From Anaerolineae bacterium (lineage in GTDB: Bacteria > Chloroflexota > Anaerolineae > Aggregatilineales > Aggregatilineaceae), in NCBI GenBank assembly GCA_018432315.1, contig JAHDLB010000007.1, positions 62,001 through 126,000 on the forward strand: a stretch of DNA of 64,000 bases. The letters run 5' to 3'. The notes under the pieces were generated by a model that was not told the origin of the DNA, searched no databases, and was given only the letters and a program-made list of their open reading frames with translations. Made by a program: the position numbers and the translations under genes. Shown piece after piece: positions 35,500-43,688 of the stretch (its first letter is position 1; each line of letters opens with the position of its first letter).

Positions 35500-36444
35500 A
35501 TGGTTTCCTCCCGCGCCCTGGACGCGCCGGAACGCGCCGGCGCCGCGCCTTCCAGCCTGTTCCTCCGGATCAAACGCAGCCGGTGGGGATACATATTCGT
35601 GTCTCCCTGGGTCGTCCTGTACCTGTTTTTCGGCCTGTACCCGCTGGTGCTGTCCTTCTACCTGACCTTTTTCGACTATTCGTTCGTCACGCCCGAAAAC
35701 CGGACGTTCGTCGGCCTGGGCAACTGGATCGACGGCGTGACCGACTCGCTCTTCTGGAAATCGCTGTACAACATCGTGCTCAACCAGACGACGTTCATCG
35801 TCCTCAAAAACGGCCTGGGCCTGATCACGGCGGCGCTGCTGGTGCGCATCACCTGGGGCGCGCGCCTGTTCCGCACCATCTACTTCTTGCCGGTCATCAC
35901 CTCGACGGTGGTGCTGATGACGATCGGCGACAACCTCGCCAGTCCCGGCGGCCCGGTTCAGAAAGTGCTGATCGACGCCGGGCTGATCGCCGGGCCGGTA
36001 TTCTGGAAGTCGGACGACACCCTGCCGATGATCATCATCGCGCTGATCAACACCTGGAAGTGGTTCGGGATCAGCACCATCATCCTGCTCGCCGGCATGT
36101 ACGGGATCGATCCGCGGCTCTACGAGGCGGCTGTGGTCGATGGCGCGAAGGGGTGGCAGTTGTTCCGCTACATCACGCTGCCCATGCTGCGCCCGCAGCT
36201 TTTCTTCCTGCTGGTGGTGGACATCATCAACGGCCTGCAGATGTTCACCGAGGTGTTCAGCATCGGGTTCAACGTCTACGGCGGGATCAACCACCAGGCG
36301 CTCACCCCGGTGCTTTATCTCTACGCCCAGGCGTTCGACCGGTCCAACGTGGGCTACGCCTCGACGCTGGGCCTGCTGCTGGCGTTCCTGATCGCGCTGC
36401 TCACGGCGCTCCAGTTCAGGTTCGTTCGCGCCGAGGCGGAGTGA
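35500..36444 (+). CDS. carbohydrate ABC transporter permease (MalF type)
   Basis: This is a 314-residue membrane protein with the coupling loop YEAAVVDGAKGWQLFRYITL and about six helices. It begins with a cytoplasmic tail and the segment WGYIFVSPWVVLYLFFGLYP. It pairs with the next permease, 10 bases downstream, to form the channel for the beta-glucan-type ligand. No ATPase gene is present in the operon. Confidence 0.9.
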   Translation: MVSSRALDAPERAGAAPSSLFLRIKRSRWGYIFVSPWVVLYLFFGLYPLVLSFYLTFFDYSFVTPENRTFVGLGNWIDGVTDSLFWKSLYNIVLNQTTFIVLKNGLGLITAALLVRITWGARLFRTIYFLPVITSTVVLMTIGDNLASPGGPVQKVLIDAGLIAGPVFWKSDDTLPMIIIALINTWKWFGISTIILLAGMYGIDPRLYEAAVVDGAKGWQLFRYITLPMLRPQLFFLLVVDIINGLQMFTEVFSIGFNVYGGINHQALTPVLYLYAQAFDRSNVGYASTLGLLLAFLIALLTALQFRFVRAEAE

Positions 36445-36454
36445 GGGCGACGCG

Positions 36455-37291
36455 ATGATCACATCTTTCCGGCGCATCTCCGCCTCTCTGGTCCTCACCT
36501 ACGCGGCGCTGACCCTGGGCGCTATCGCGGTCGTCTACCCGTTCTTCTTCATGGTCAACAACTCGTTCAAGACGGGGCGCGAGATTCTGCACTCGCCCAC
36601 CGCGCTGCCTTCCACGATCACGCTCATCGGCTATACCGGCGTGTTCGAAGAGCTAGACGTGCTGCTGCTGTTCAAGAACTCGCTGATCCTCGCCGTCTCG
36701 ATCACCCTGCTGAACACGCTGTTGAGCGCCCTGGCGGGCTACGCCTTCGCCAAGATCCCCTTCCCTGGGCGGGGCCGGATCTTCGGGTTCATGCTGATCA
36801 CGATGATGATTCCCGGCGTGTTGTTCCTCATCCCGTCCTACGTGTTCATCTACAATCTCGGCTGGGTGGGGCACTACCACGCGCTCATCATCCCCTCTGC
36901 CGTGTCGGTGTTCAACATCTTCCTGGTGCGCCAGTTCATGCTCGGCATCCCGGACGAAATCGTCGAGGCGGCCCGTATCGACGGCGCGGGCGATCCGACG
37001 ATCTTCATGCGCGTGATCCTGCCGCTGGCGCGTCCCGCGCTGGCGACGGTGGCGATCCTGACCTTCATGGGCAGTTGGAACGACTTTTTCGGCCCCCTGC
37101 TCTACCTGAACCAGCCCGAACACTGGACGCTGCAACTGGGCCTGCTGCAATTTCGCGGCACGGTGCCGGGCGAAAATGCGGAGCAGATCTGGGCGCTGAC
37201 TACGTTGATCACCCTGCCGATCGTCGTGGTGTATTTCTTCATTCAGGAACAGTTCGTCAAAGCGTTCGCAAATGTATCGCTGAGTAAATGA
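36455..37291 (+). CDS. carbohydrate ABC transporter permease (MalG type)
   Basis: The 278-residue protein has six helices and the coupling loop VEAARIDGAGDPTIFMRVIL, and ends with FIQEQFVKAFANVSLSK. A GTGAGG element precedes the ATG. The next gene starts inside its stop codon (ATGA), so translation is coupled to the TPR membrane protein. Confidence 0.9.
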   Translation: MITSFRRISASLVLTYAALTLGAIAVVYPFFFMVNNSFKTGREILHSPTALPSTITLIGYTGVFEELDVLLLFKNSLILAVSITLLNTLLSALAGYAFAKIPFPGRGRIFGFMLITMMIPGVLFLIPSYVFIYNLGWVGHYHALIIPSAVSVFNIFLVRQFMLGIPDEIVEAARIDGAGDPTIFMRVILPLARPALATVAILTFMGSWNDFFGPLLYLNQPEHWTLQLGLLQFRGTVPGENAEQIWALTTLITLPIVVVYFFIQEQFVKAFANVSLSK

Positions 37292-37884
37292 CGATGGCCG
37301 AGACGACGATGATTCCCCCCACCCCCGACAGCCAGCGCGCGCGCGGGCCGCGCTCCCGCATGGCGATTCTGGCGATCGCCGCCGTGGTGATTTTCGTCGG
37401 CACCTATATCCTGGCCTGGTGGGACGCCTACCGGCTCTCGACGTCCTACCTGGCCGACGCCGACGCCAGCTACCAGGCAGGGCGTTACCTGGACTCGCTG
37501 CTTGGCTACGAGGAATACGACCGGGCGAAAGAAAAGTACGTCGATCGCGGCGGCTACATCCAGGTGAAACGCATCTGGGAAGACAGCTACGCGCTGCCGC
37601 GCCCCGGCGAGGTCGAGCGCGCCGAACAGCGCATCGACGAGATCATCTACACGCACCTCACGCTGGAGGAGGCGGAGCAGTTCGTGCAGCAGAACATCGG
37701 GCGTCACAACCCGTACATGGGCCTGATCTACCTGCGGCTCGGCGAGCTGTACGAGGCCGGCGGGCGGCTTCGCGATGCCCAGGATGTTTACGAGTCCATT
37801 CCCGACCTGTTTCCCGGCGATGACGCGTTGATCGAGCGCGCCCGCCGCGATCTCGAGAATCTTCTGGACCAACAGGCCGGTTAG
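37288..37884 (+). CDS. single-pass membrane protein with TPR-like helices, unknown function
   Basis: The 198-residue protein has one membrane helix near residues 25-44 (MAILAIAAVVIFVGTYILAW). A helical outer or inner domain follows with a short TPR-like repeat (YMGLIYLRLGELYEAGGRLR) near the end. It overlaps the stop codon of the permease by four bases and is followed by the GH94 phosphorylase after 27 bases. Such coupling suggests it acts with the transporter, for instance as an accessory or assembly factor. I do not recognise the family. Confidence 0.75.
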   Translation: MTMAETTMIPPTPDSQRARGPRSRMAILAIAAVVIFVGTYILAWWDAYRLSTSYLADADASYQAGRYLDSLLGYEEYDRAKEKYVDRGGYIQVKRIWEDSYALPRPGEVERAEQRIDEIIYTHLTLEEAEQFVQQNIGRHNPYMGLIYLRLGELYEAGGRLRDAQDVYESIPDLFPGDDALIERARRDLENLLDQQAG

Positions 37885-37911
37885 TCTCGTTCCTTGTGGA
37901 GTGGAGCATTC

Positions 37912-40275
37912 ATGGCACAGTTGCAGAACCAATACGGCTATTTCAGCGACGACGGCAGCGAATACGTCATCACCCGTGCCGACACCCCCATGCCCTGGAT
38001 CAACGTCCTGACGAATGGCGACTACGGGCTGACACTGTCCCAGGCGGGCAGCGGGTATAGCTGGCGCACCCACGCCACCCTGAACCGGGTCACGCGCTGG
38101 GAGCAGGACCTGATCCGCGACGAATGGGGCAAATACCTGTACCTGCGCGACGCCGATTCCGGCGAGTTCTGGTCGCCCACGTGGCAGCCGTGCGGCGCGG
38201 GACTGGAGGCGTACCGGGTCCGGCACGGCATGGGCTACTCGGTGATCGAATCCCGGCGCGGGACGCTGGCGCAGTCGGTCACGTATCTCGTCCCGCCGGG
38301 CGATCCGTGCGAGATCTGGCTGGTGCGTCTGGAGAACCACGGCGACACGCCGCGCCGCCTGCACGTCTTCACCTACCTGGAATGGCTGTTGGGCGCGGCC
38401 CCAGACTGGCACCGCGAGTTTCACCGCACGTTCATCGCGACCGAGTTCGACGCGGACCACGGCGCGCTGCTGGCGACGAAGGTGCTGTGGGAGTTCCCGG
38501 TCGAAGGCGCGGTGCACTGGAACCGCGCGTGGCCCTACGTGGCGTTTCATAGCGCGTCCGTCCCGCCCACCGGATTCGACGCCGACAAGCGCGATTTCCT
38601 GGGACGCAACGGGGGCATCCACCAGCCGCAGGCCGTCATCGCCGGGCGGTCGGCCAACCGCGCGGGCCGCTGGGGCGATCCGGTCGGCAGCTTGCGGCTG
38701 GAGGTAACCCTGGCGCCCGGCGAGGTGCGCGAGATCGCCTTCACGCTGGGCGCTGCGGACAGCCGCGACCACGCCCTCGCGCTGGCGGCGCGCTATCAGG
38801 ACACGGCCACCGTCCGCGCCGCGCTGGACGAGGTGCGCGCGCGCTGGCGGGACAGGGTCGGCCCGCTGGTCGTCGAGACGCCCGACCCGGCGCTCAACGT
38901 GCTGGCGAACGGCTGGCTGCAATATCAGGCGATTGCGGGCCGCCTGGAGGGGCGGACCGCGTATTACCAGACCGGCGGCGCCTACGGGTTCCGCGACCAG
39001 TTGCAGGACAGCCTGATCTGGCTGCTGCTGGGTTCCCCTGAGAAGACTATCGAGCAGATCCGGCTGCACGCCGCGCACCAGTACCAGGACGGCGTCGTCC
39101 TGCACTGGTGGCACCCGCTGGCCGAAACCGGCCTGCGCTCCGACTACAGCGACGATCTGCTCTGGCTGCCGTTCGTGGTGCTGCACACCGTCCGCGAGAC
39201 GGGCGACTCCAGCTTCCTGGACGAATCGATCCCGTTCTTCGACGGCGGCGCGGCCTCGCTGCGCGAGCACTGCCTGCGCGCGTTCGAGGTGGCCCTCCGG
39301 CGGCGCAGCGAGCGCGGGCTGCCCCTCATCCTCGAAGGGGATTGGAACGACGGGCTGAACGCGGTCGGACCCGAAGGGCGCGGCGAAAGCGTGTGGATGG
39401 CGCATTTCCTGTATTACCTGCTGTGTGCCTGGGCGGATATGCCGTTCTGCGAGCCGGACACGGCGGCACGCTTCCGCGAAGAAGCCGCCCGGCTGCACCA
39501 TGCGGTGAACACCCACGCGTGGGATGGCGCGTGGTATTGGCGCGCCTCGAACGACGACGGCGAGCTGGTGGGTTCGAGCCGGGCGCCGGAGGGCCAGATC
39601 TTCCTCAACGCCCAAACGTGGGCGGCCCTGTCCGGCACGGCGGACCGGGATCGCGCGCAGCAGGTCTTGGCCGCGGCCCGGCAGCACCTGTATTCCGATT
39701 ACGGCCCGCTGCTGCTGGCCCCGGCCTATACCCAACCCAACCCGACCATCGGCTACCTGTCGCGCTATGCCCCCGGCGTGCGCGAGAACGGCGGCGTGTA
39801 CTGTCACGCAGCCTGCTGGGCCGTGCTGGCCGAGGGGCACGTGAACGGCGCCCAGGCCGCCTATGACGTGTGGCGCAGCTTCTGCCCGCCCGTTCGTGCT
39901 CAGGACCCCGACCGGTACGCGGGCGAGCCGTACGTGATGCCGGGCAACGTCGCCGGGCCGCTGGCCGCCGTCCCCGGCCAGGCGGGCTGGACGTGGTACA
40001 CCGGGTCGGCGGCGTGGTACCTGCGCGCGCTGATCGAGGGCGTGCTCGGCGTGGAGGCGCACATGCCGGGCCTGCGCGTGCGCCCCGGCCTGCCGGATGG
40101 CTGGGATCGCTTCCGCCTCAAGCGCGCATTTCGCGGCGCGGTGTATGACATCACCGTGCGGCGGGCAGCCAACGGCGAGCGAACAGGCTGGCGCGTCGAT
40201 GGCGTGCGCTGGCACGGCGAATTTCTCCCCCTCGCCGAAGCAGGCACCGTCCAGCGGGTCGAAATCGTCATCTGA
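37912..40275 (+). CDS. GH94 family glycoside phosphorylase (cellobiose-phosphorylase-like)
   Basis: The 787-residue protein lacks a signal peptide and is the length of cellobiose phosphorylases. The N-terminal half is a beta-sandwich (EYVITRADTPMPWINVL), followed by the catalytic (alpha/alpha)6 barrel with GGAYGFRDQLQD and the DWND motif at residues 477-480, where the catalytic Asp is expected. The end has YTGSAAWYLRALIEGVLG. GH94 enzymes split beta-glucosides with phosphate to give glucose-1-phosphate. Known sophoro-oligosaccharide phosphorylases are much longer (over 1000 residues), so the exact linkage is open. The ATG at 37912 is supported by GGAG five bases upstream. Confidence 0.87.
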   Translation: MAQLQNQYGYFSDDGSEYVITRADTPMPWINVLTNGDYGLTLSQAGSGYSWRTHATLNRVTRWEQDLIRDEWGKYLYLRDADSGEFWSPTWQPCGAGLEAYRVRHGMGYSVIESRRGTLAQSVTYLVPPGDPCEIWLVRLENHGDTPRRLHVFTYLEWLLGAAPDWHREFHRTFIATEFDADHGALLATKVLWEFPVEGAVHWNRAWPYVAFHSASVPPTGFDADKRDFLGRNGGIHQPQAVIAGRSANRAGRWGDPVGSLRLEVTLAPGEVREIAFTLGAADSRDHALALAARYQDTATVRAALDEVRARWRDRVGPLVVETPDPALNVLANGWLQYQAIAGRLEGRTAYYQTGGAYGFRDQLQDSLIWLLLGSPEKTIEQIRLHAAHQYQDGVVLHWWHPLAETGLRSDYSDDLLWLPFVVLHTVRETGDSSFLDESIPFFDGGAASLREHCLRAFEVALRRRSERGLPLILEGDWNDGLNAVGPEGRGESVWMAHFLYYLLCAWADMPFCEPDTAARFREEAARLHHAVNTHAWDGAWYWRASNDDGELVGSSRAPEGQIFLNAQTWAALSGTADRDRAQQVLAAARQHLYSDYGPLLLAPAYTQPNPTIGYLSRYAPGVRENGGVYCHAACWAVLAEGHVNGAQAAYDVWRSFCPPVRAQDPDRYAGEPYVMPGNVAGPLAAVPGQAGWTWYTGSAAWYLRALIEGVLGVEAHMPGLRVRPGLPDGWDRFRLKRAFRGAVYDITVRRAANGERTGWRVDGVRWHGEFLPLAEAGTVQRVEIVI

Positions 40276-40390
40276 CCGGCTGAGTCCCCATTCCCCCAAC
40301 CCGGCACCATTCCGGGAACAGCCAGACGGGGCCGCCGCGCGCGTCCTCGTCGCATTGTGGCGGCGCGTGGATGGTTTTCTCGGCGTGCGC

Positions 40391-40440
40391 TTGACAACGG
40401 CTGCAAACAGTGATTAAATCGGTTTAGTAAATCGGTTTAA
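40391..40440 (+). promoter_or_regulatory. promoter with two tandem LacI operator copies, alpha-glucan importer
   Basis: A perfect TTGACA (40391-40396) and TTAAAT (40414-40419) are 17 bases apart, with a TG extension. The imperfect palindrome TAAATCGGTTTA occurs at 40415-40426 and again at 40428-40439, a 13-base period. The first copy covers the -10 and the second the transcription start. Transcription would begin near 40426, leaving a 134-base leader. Confidence 0.75.
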
Positions 40441-40559
40441 ACGCCTGTCGTCGATCTATCGAGAGGAGTCCGTTACTGTCTAATTTCCGCCACTGGTTTA
40501 CCAGTTCGCTGCCAATCAATGCTTTTGTCCAGACCTAGCACTTGAGGAGAACAGGAAAA

Positions 40560-41825
40560 ATGAAACGACTATTTCTCGTGCTGGCGATCATCACCGTGCT
40601 CGTCGTGGCGCCGGTGCTGCATTCGACCGGGGCCATTCGCCCGGCTTCCGCCCAGGAGCCGGTCAAGCTCACCTTCTGGAACTACTGGGATGGTAAGAAC
40701 GGCGAGACGATCCAGGCGCTGGTCGACCGCTACAACGCCGAACACCCGGACGTCGAGATCGAAAACGTGTTCGTTGGGTGGAACGAGCTGCTGCCCAAGC
40801 TCCAACTGGCCGTGGCCGGCGGCGACAGGCCGGACCTCGCCGCCGCCGACATGGTGTGGATGCCGTACCTGGCGAAGTCGGGCGCGCTGGTCCCGCTCGA
40901 CGGCTTCATCGCAGCGTCGGAGATCGCTATCGACGATTTCTACCCCGCGCTGCTGAACGTCAACACCTACGACGACCAGATGTACGGCCTGCCCGTGAGC
41001 ACCAACAACCTGGAGCTGTTCATCAACACGGACCTGGTCGCTGCCGCCGGGCTGGACCCGGCAGCGCCGCCAACCACCTGGGCGGAGCTGATGGACTACG
41101 CGACGCAGTGCGCCAACCCGGACGAAGGGATCGTCGGTATGGAGCTGTATACCCAGACCGGTGAGGGGCTGACGTGGCAGTACCAGGTCTATCTGTGGCA
41201 GGCGGGCGGCGACTTTCTCAGCGAGGACCTGTCGCAGGCCGCCTTCAATTCCGACGCGGGCTTGCGGGCGCTCCAATACTGGCTCGACCTGATCGACGCG
41301 GGCGCTTACGCCATCTCCGACTGGGGGCTGTTCGGCCAGGGGCAGGCCTGCATGGTGATGGATGGCTCGTGGATGGTCGGCATCTGGGCCGACACCGCGC
41401 CGTTTGAATGGACGACCGCCAAAATGCCGTATCCGGAAGACGGTGAGCCCGCCACCAACATGGGCGGCGAGCACATCTTCATCATGAGCAACGACGAAGC
41501 CCGGCAGCAGGCCGCGTGGGACTTCATCCAGTGGGTCACCAGCGCCGAAGTCCAGCTCGAATGGGACATGGAGACCGGCTTCATGCCCATCCGCGACTCC
41601 GTCGCCACCAATCCGGACTTCCAGACGTGGATCGAGGAGAACGAGCCGCGCCTGATGCCGTTTGTCGAGATGCAGCAATACGCCCATAATCGTCCTCCAG
41701 TGGAGCAGTACTCGGAGCTGTCGGACGTCTTCTCCGCCATGATCGAGCGCGCGATCTACGGGCAGATGAGCCCGCAAGAAGCCCTGGACGCGGCAGCCGC
41801 CGCCGTCAACAGCCTGCTCCGCTAA
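40560..41825 (+). CDS. extracellular carbohydrate-binding protein (ABC importer) of the alpha-glucan operon
   Basis: The 421-residue protein has a signal peptide ending PASA before Gln and a family 1 sugar-binding fold (LTFWNYWDGKNG, RYNAEHPDVEIENVFVGW, GLPVSTNNLELFINT). The ATG at 40560 is chosen because GAGGAG lies 10-15 bases upstream. Its downstream partners are two permeases, a cytoplasmic GH13 amylase and LacI, so the ligand is probably a maltodextrin, cyclodextrin or similar alpha-glucan. There is no lipobox. Confidence 0.88.
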   Translation: MKRLFLVLAIITVLVVAPVLHSTGAIRPASAQEPVKLTFWNYWDGKNGETIQALVDRYNAEHPDVEIENVFVGWNELLPKLQLAVAGGDRPDLAAADMVWMPYLAKSGALVPLDGFIAASEIAIDDFYPALLNVNTYDDQMYGLPVSTNNLELFINTDLVAAAGLDPAAPPTTWAELMDYATQCANPDEGIVGMELYTQTGEGLTWQYQVYLWQAGGDFLSEDLSQAAFNSDAGLRALQYWLDLIDAGAYAISDWGLFGQGQACMVMDGSWMVGIWADTAPFEWTTAKMPYPEDGEPATNMGGEHIFIMSNDEARQQAAWDFIQWVTSAEVQLEWDMETGFMPIRDSVATNPDFQTWIEENEPRLMPFVEMQQYAHNRPPVEQYSELSDVFSAMIERAIYGQMSPQEALDAAAAAVNSLLR

Positions 41826-41837
41826 GCGCGAGCGCTG

Positions 41838-41868
41838 CCCTGGGGTGCGACATGCGAGCGCCCCAGGG
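41838..41868 (+). promoter_or_regulatory. intercistronic stem-loop, alpha-glucan importer
   Basis: CCCTGGGGTGC (41838-41848) pairs with GCGCCCCAGGG (41858-41868) over 11 positions, one of them T-G, around a nine-base loop. It lies 12 bases after the binding-protein stop codon. Confidence 0.7.
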
Positions 41869-41900
41869 TATCACCCTTTCGACGTGACCGAGGTTCGAGA

Positions 41901-42821
41901 ATGACCGCTATTGCTCGTATGCGAACAGGATGGAGTCGCGCCAACCGCCGGGGCGATCTCTCGGCTGCCGCGCTGGCGCTGGCGCCGGCCATCGTCCTGT
42001 TCGCGCTGTTCAACATCTATCCCCTGCTCTATTCGGGCTACCTGAGCGTCATGGAATGGGACGGTTTCAGCCCGGACAAGGAATACGTCGGGCTGGGCAA
42101 CTACAAGGCGCTCTACGAGTCCGCCATGTTTCGCAACGCCCTGACCGTCACGTTCACCTACACGGTGGGCACGACGCTGCTGGGGGTGGCCTTCAGCCTG
42201 CTCGTGGCGGTCCTGCTCAACTCGGGCATACGCGGTCAAAACATCTATCGCCTGGTGTATTTCCTGCCGGTGGTGACCTCGACGGTCGCGGCGGCGGTCG
42301 TGTGGCGCTACCTGATGAATCCCGGCAGCGGCTACGCCGACGTGCTGCTGCGCGATCTGGGCCTCACGCCGCCCTCGCCGTCCTGGCTGCGCAACCCGGA
42401 CTGGGCGCTGCGCATCGTGATCCTGGTCGGCGTGTGGAAGCGGCTGGGCTTCAACATCGTGATCTACCTCGCCGGGCTGCAAAACATCCCTAAGGAATAT
42501 TACGAAGCGGCCACCGTCGATGGCGCGGGGAGCTGGGATCGCTTCCGGCGCATCACCGTGCCCCTCATCGCGCCGATCACGCTGCTGCTCGTCATCATGT
42601 CGATCATCGACTCGTTCCTGATCTTCGACGTGGTCTACGTCATGACCGACGGCGGCCCCGTCGGGACGACCGAAGTCGTCGGCCTGCTGCTGTACCGGCA
42701 GGCGTTCCGCTACTTCAACCTGGGCACCGCCTCGGCGATGGGCTGGGTGATCTTCGCCATCGTGTTCGCGATCACGCTGATCCAGTGGAAGTTCTTCGGC
42801 GCCCGCGAGGCGGGGCTATGA
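41901..42821 (+). CDS. carbohydrate ABC transporter permease (MalF type)
   Basis: The 306-residue protein has about six helices, an early AALALAPAIVLFALFNIYPL segment and the coupling loop YEAATVDGAGSWDRFRRITV. Its stop overlaps the next permease's ATG by four bases. It forms the channel of the alpha-glucan importer with that partner. Confidence 0.9.
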   Translation: MTAIARMRTGWSRANRRGDLSAAALALAPAIVLFALFNIYPLLYSGYLSVMEWDGFSPDKEYVGLGNYKALYESAMFRNALTVTFTYTVGTTLLGVAFSLLVAVLLNSGIRGQNIYRLVYFLPVVTSTVAAAVVWRYLMNPGSGYADVLLRDLGLTPPSPSWLRNPDWALRIVILVGVWKRLGFNIVIYLAGLQNIPKEYYEAATVDGAGSWDRFRRITVPLIAPITLLLVIMSIIDSFLIFDVVYVMTDGGPVGTTEVVGLLLYRQAFRYFNLGTASAMGWVIFAIVFAITLIQWKFFGAREAGL

Positions 42822-43684
42822 GCGCCGTGACCGCCCGACTGGAACACGGACCTGGGGCGCTGCTGCGGCGCGTGCCGTGGAGCAAGCTGCTCATTCACCT
42901 GGTGCTGCTGTCCGGCGCGTTCGTCATGGTCGTCCCCTTCCTGTGGATGGTGACGCTGTCGCTCAAGCCGCTCGAGCTGACCAACCAGCCGCCGTACCTC
43001 TTCCCGTCCACCTTCGAGTTCGCCAACTATTCCCGGGCGTGGGACGCGGCGCCGTTCGCCCGCTACTACCTCAACTCGATCGTGATGACGGGCGGCATCG
43101 TCGTCGGGCAGGTGATCTTCTCGTCGCTGGCCGCCTACGCGTTCGCCCGGCTCCACTTTCCGGGGCGCGATGTGCTGTTCATGCTCTTCCTGGGGACGAT
43201 GATGGTTCCGTTTCACGTGATCCTCATTCCGTCCTACCTCATCGTCGACCGTCTCGGCTGGATCGACTCATACACCGCCCTGATCGTGCCGCGCATGGTC
43301 AGCGCGTTCGGCATCTTCCTGCTGCGGCAGTATTACCAGGGCATCCCGCGCGAGCTGGACGAGGCCGCCATGATCGACGGCGCGAGCCGCCTGGGCATCT
43401 GGTGGCGGATCATCGTGCCGCTCTCGGGGCCGGGCCTGGCGACCCTGGGAATCTTCGCCTTCATGTTCGCCTGGAACGATTTTCTCTGGCCGCTGGTCGT
43501 CACCAACGACCCCGACATGCGCACCGTGCAGTTGGGGCTGGCGATGTTCCAGGGCCGCTACGGAACCCAGTGGACGCTGCTGATGGCGGGCACGGTCACC
43601 GCCACGCTGCCCACGCTGCTGGTCTTCTTGCTCAGCCAGCGCTGGTTCATCCAGAGCGTGGCACAATCTGGGTTGAAGGGATGA
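42818..43684 (+). CDS. carbohydrate ABC transporter permease (MalG type)
   Basis: The 288-residue permease has the coupling loop DEAAMIDGASRLGIWWRIIV and six helices, and ends FLLSQRWFIQSVAQSGLKG. I use the ATG at 42818, which overlaps the previous stop codon (ATGA). An upstream in-frame opening at 42785 lies in the previous gene. The amylase gene follows after four bases, so the unit is clearly one operon. Confidence 0.9.
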   Translation: MSAVTARLEHGPGALLRRVPWSKLLIHLVLLSGAFVMVVPFLWMVTLSLKPLELTNQPPYLFPSTFEFANYSRAWDAAPFARYYLNSIVMTGGIVVGQVIFSSLAAYAFARLHFPGRDVLFMLFLGTMMVPFHVILIPSYLIVDRLGWIDSYTALIVPRMVSAFGIFLLRQYYQGIPRELDEAAMIDGASRLGIWWRIIVPLSGPGLATLGIFAFMFAWNDFLWPLVVTNDPDMRTVQLGLAMFQGRYGTQWTLLMAGTVTATLPTLLVFLLSQRWFIQSVAQSGLKG

Positions 43685-43688
43685 CACC

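Noticed and set aside
33844-36498. 884-codon minus-strand open frame across the importer genes
   Set aside because: It overlaps the binding-protein and permease genes, which have signal peptides, membrane helices and operon spacing. This frame has low-complexity composition.
37243-40299. 1018-codon minus-strand open frame opposite the GH94 gene
   Set aside because: It is a shadow of the high-GC GH94 gene. It has no recognisable motif, is full of Arg/Ala/Gly, and the opposite frame has clear GH94 signatures.
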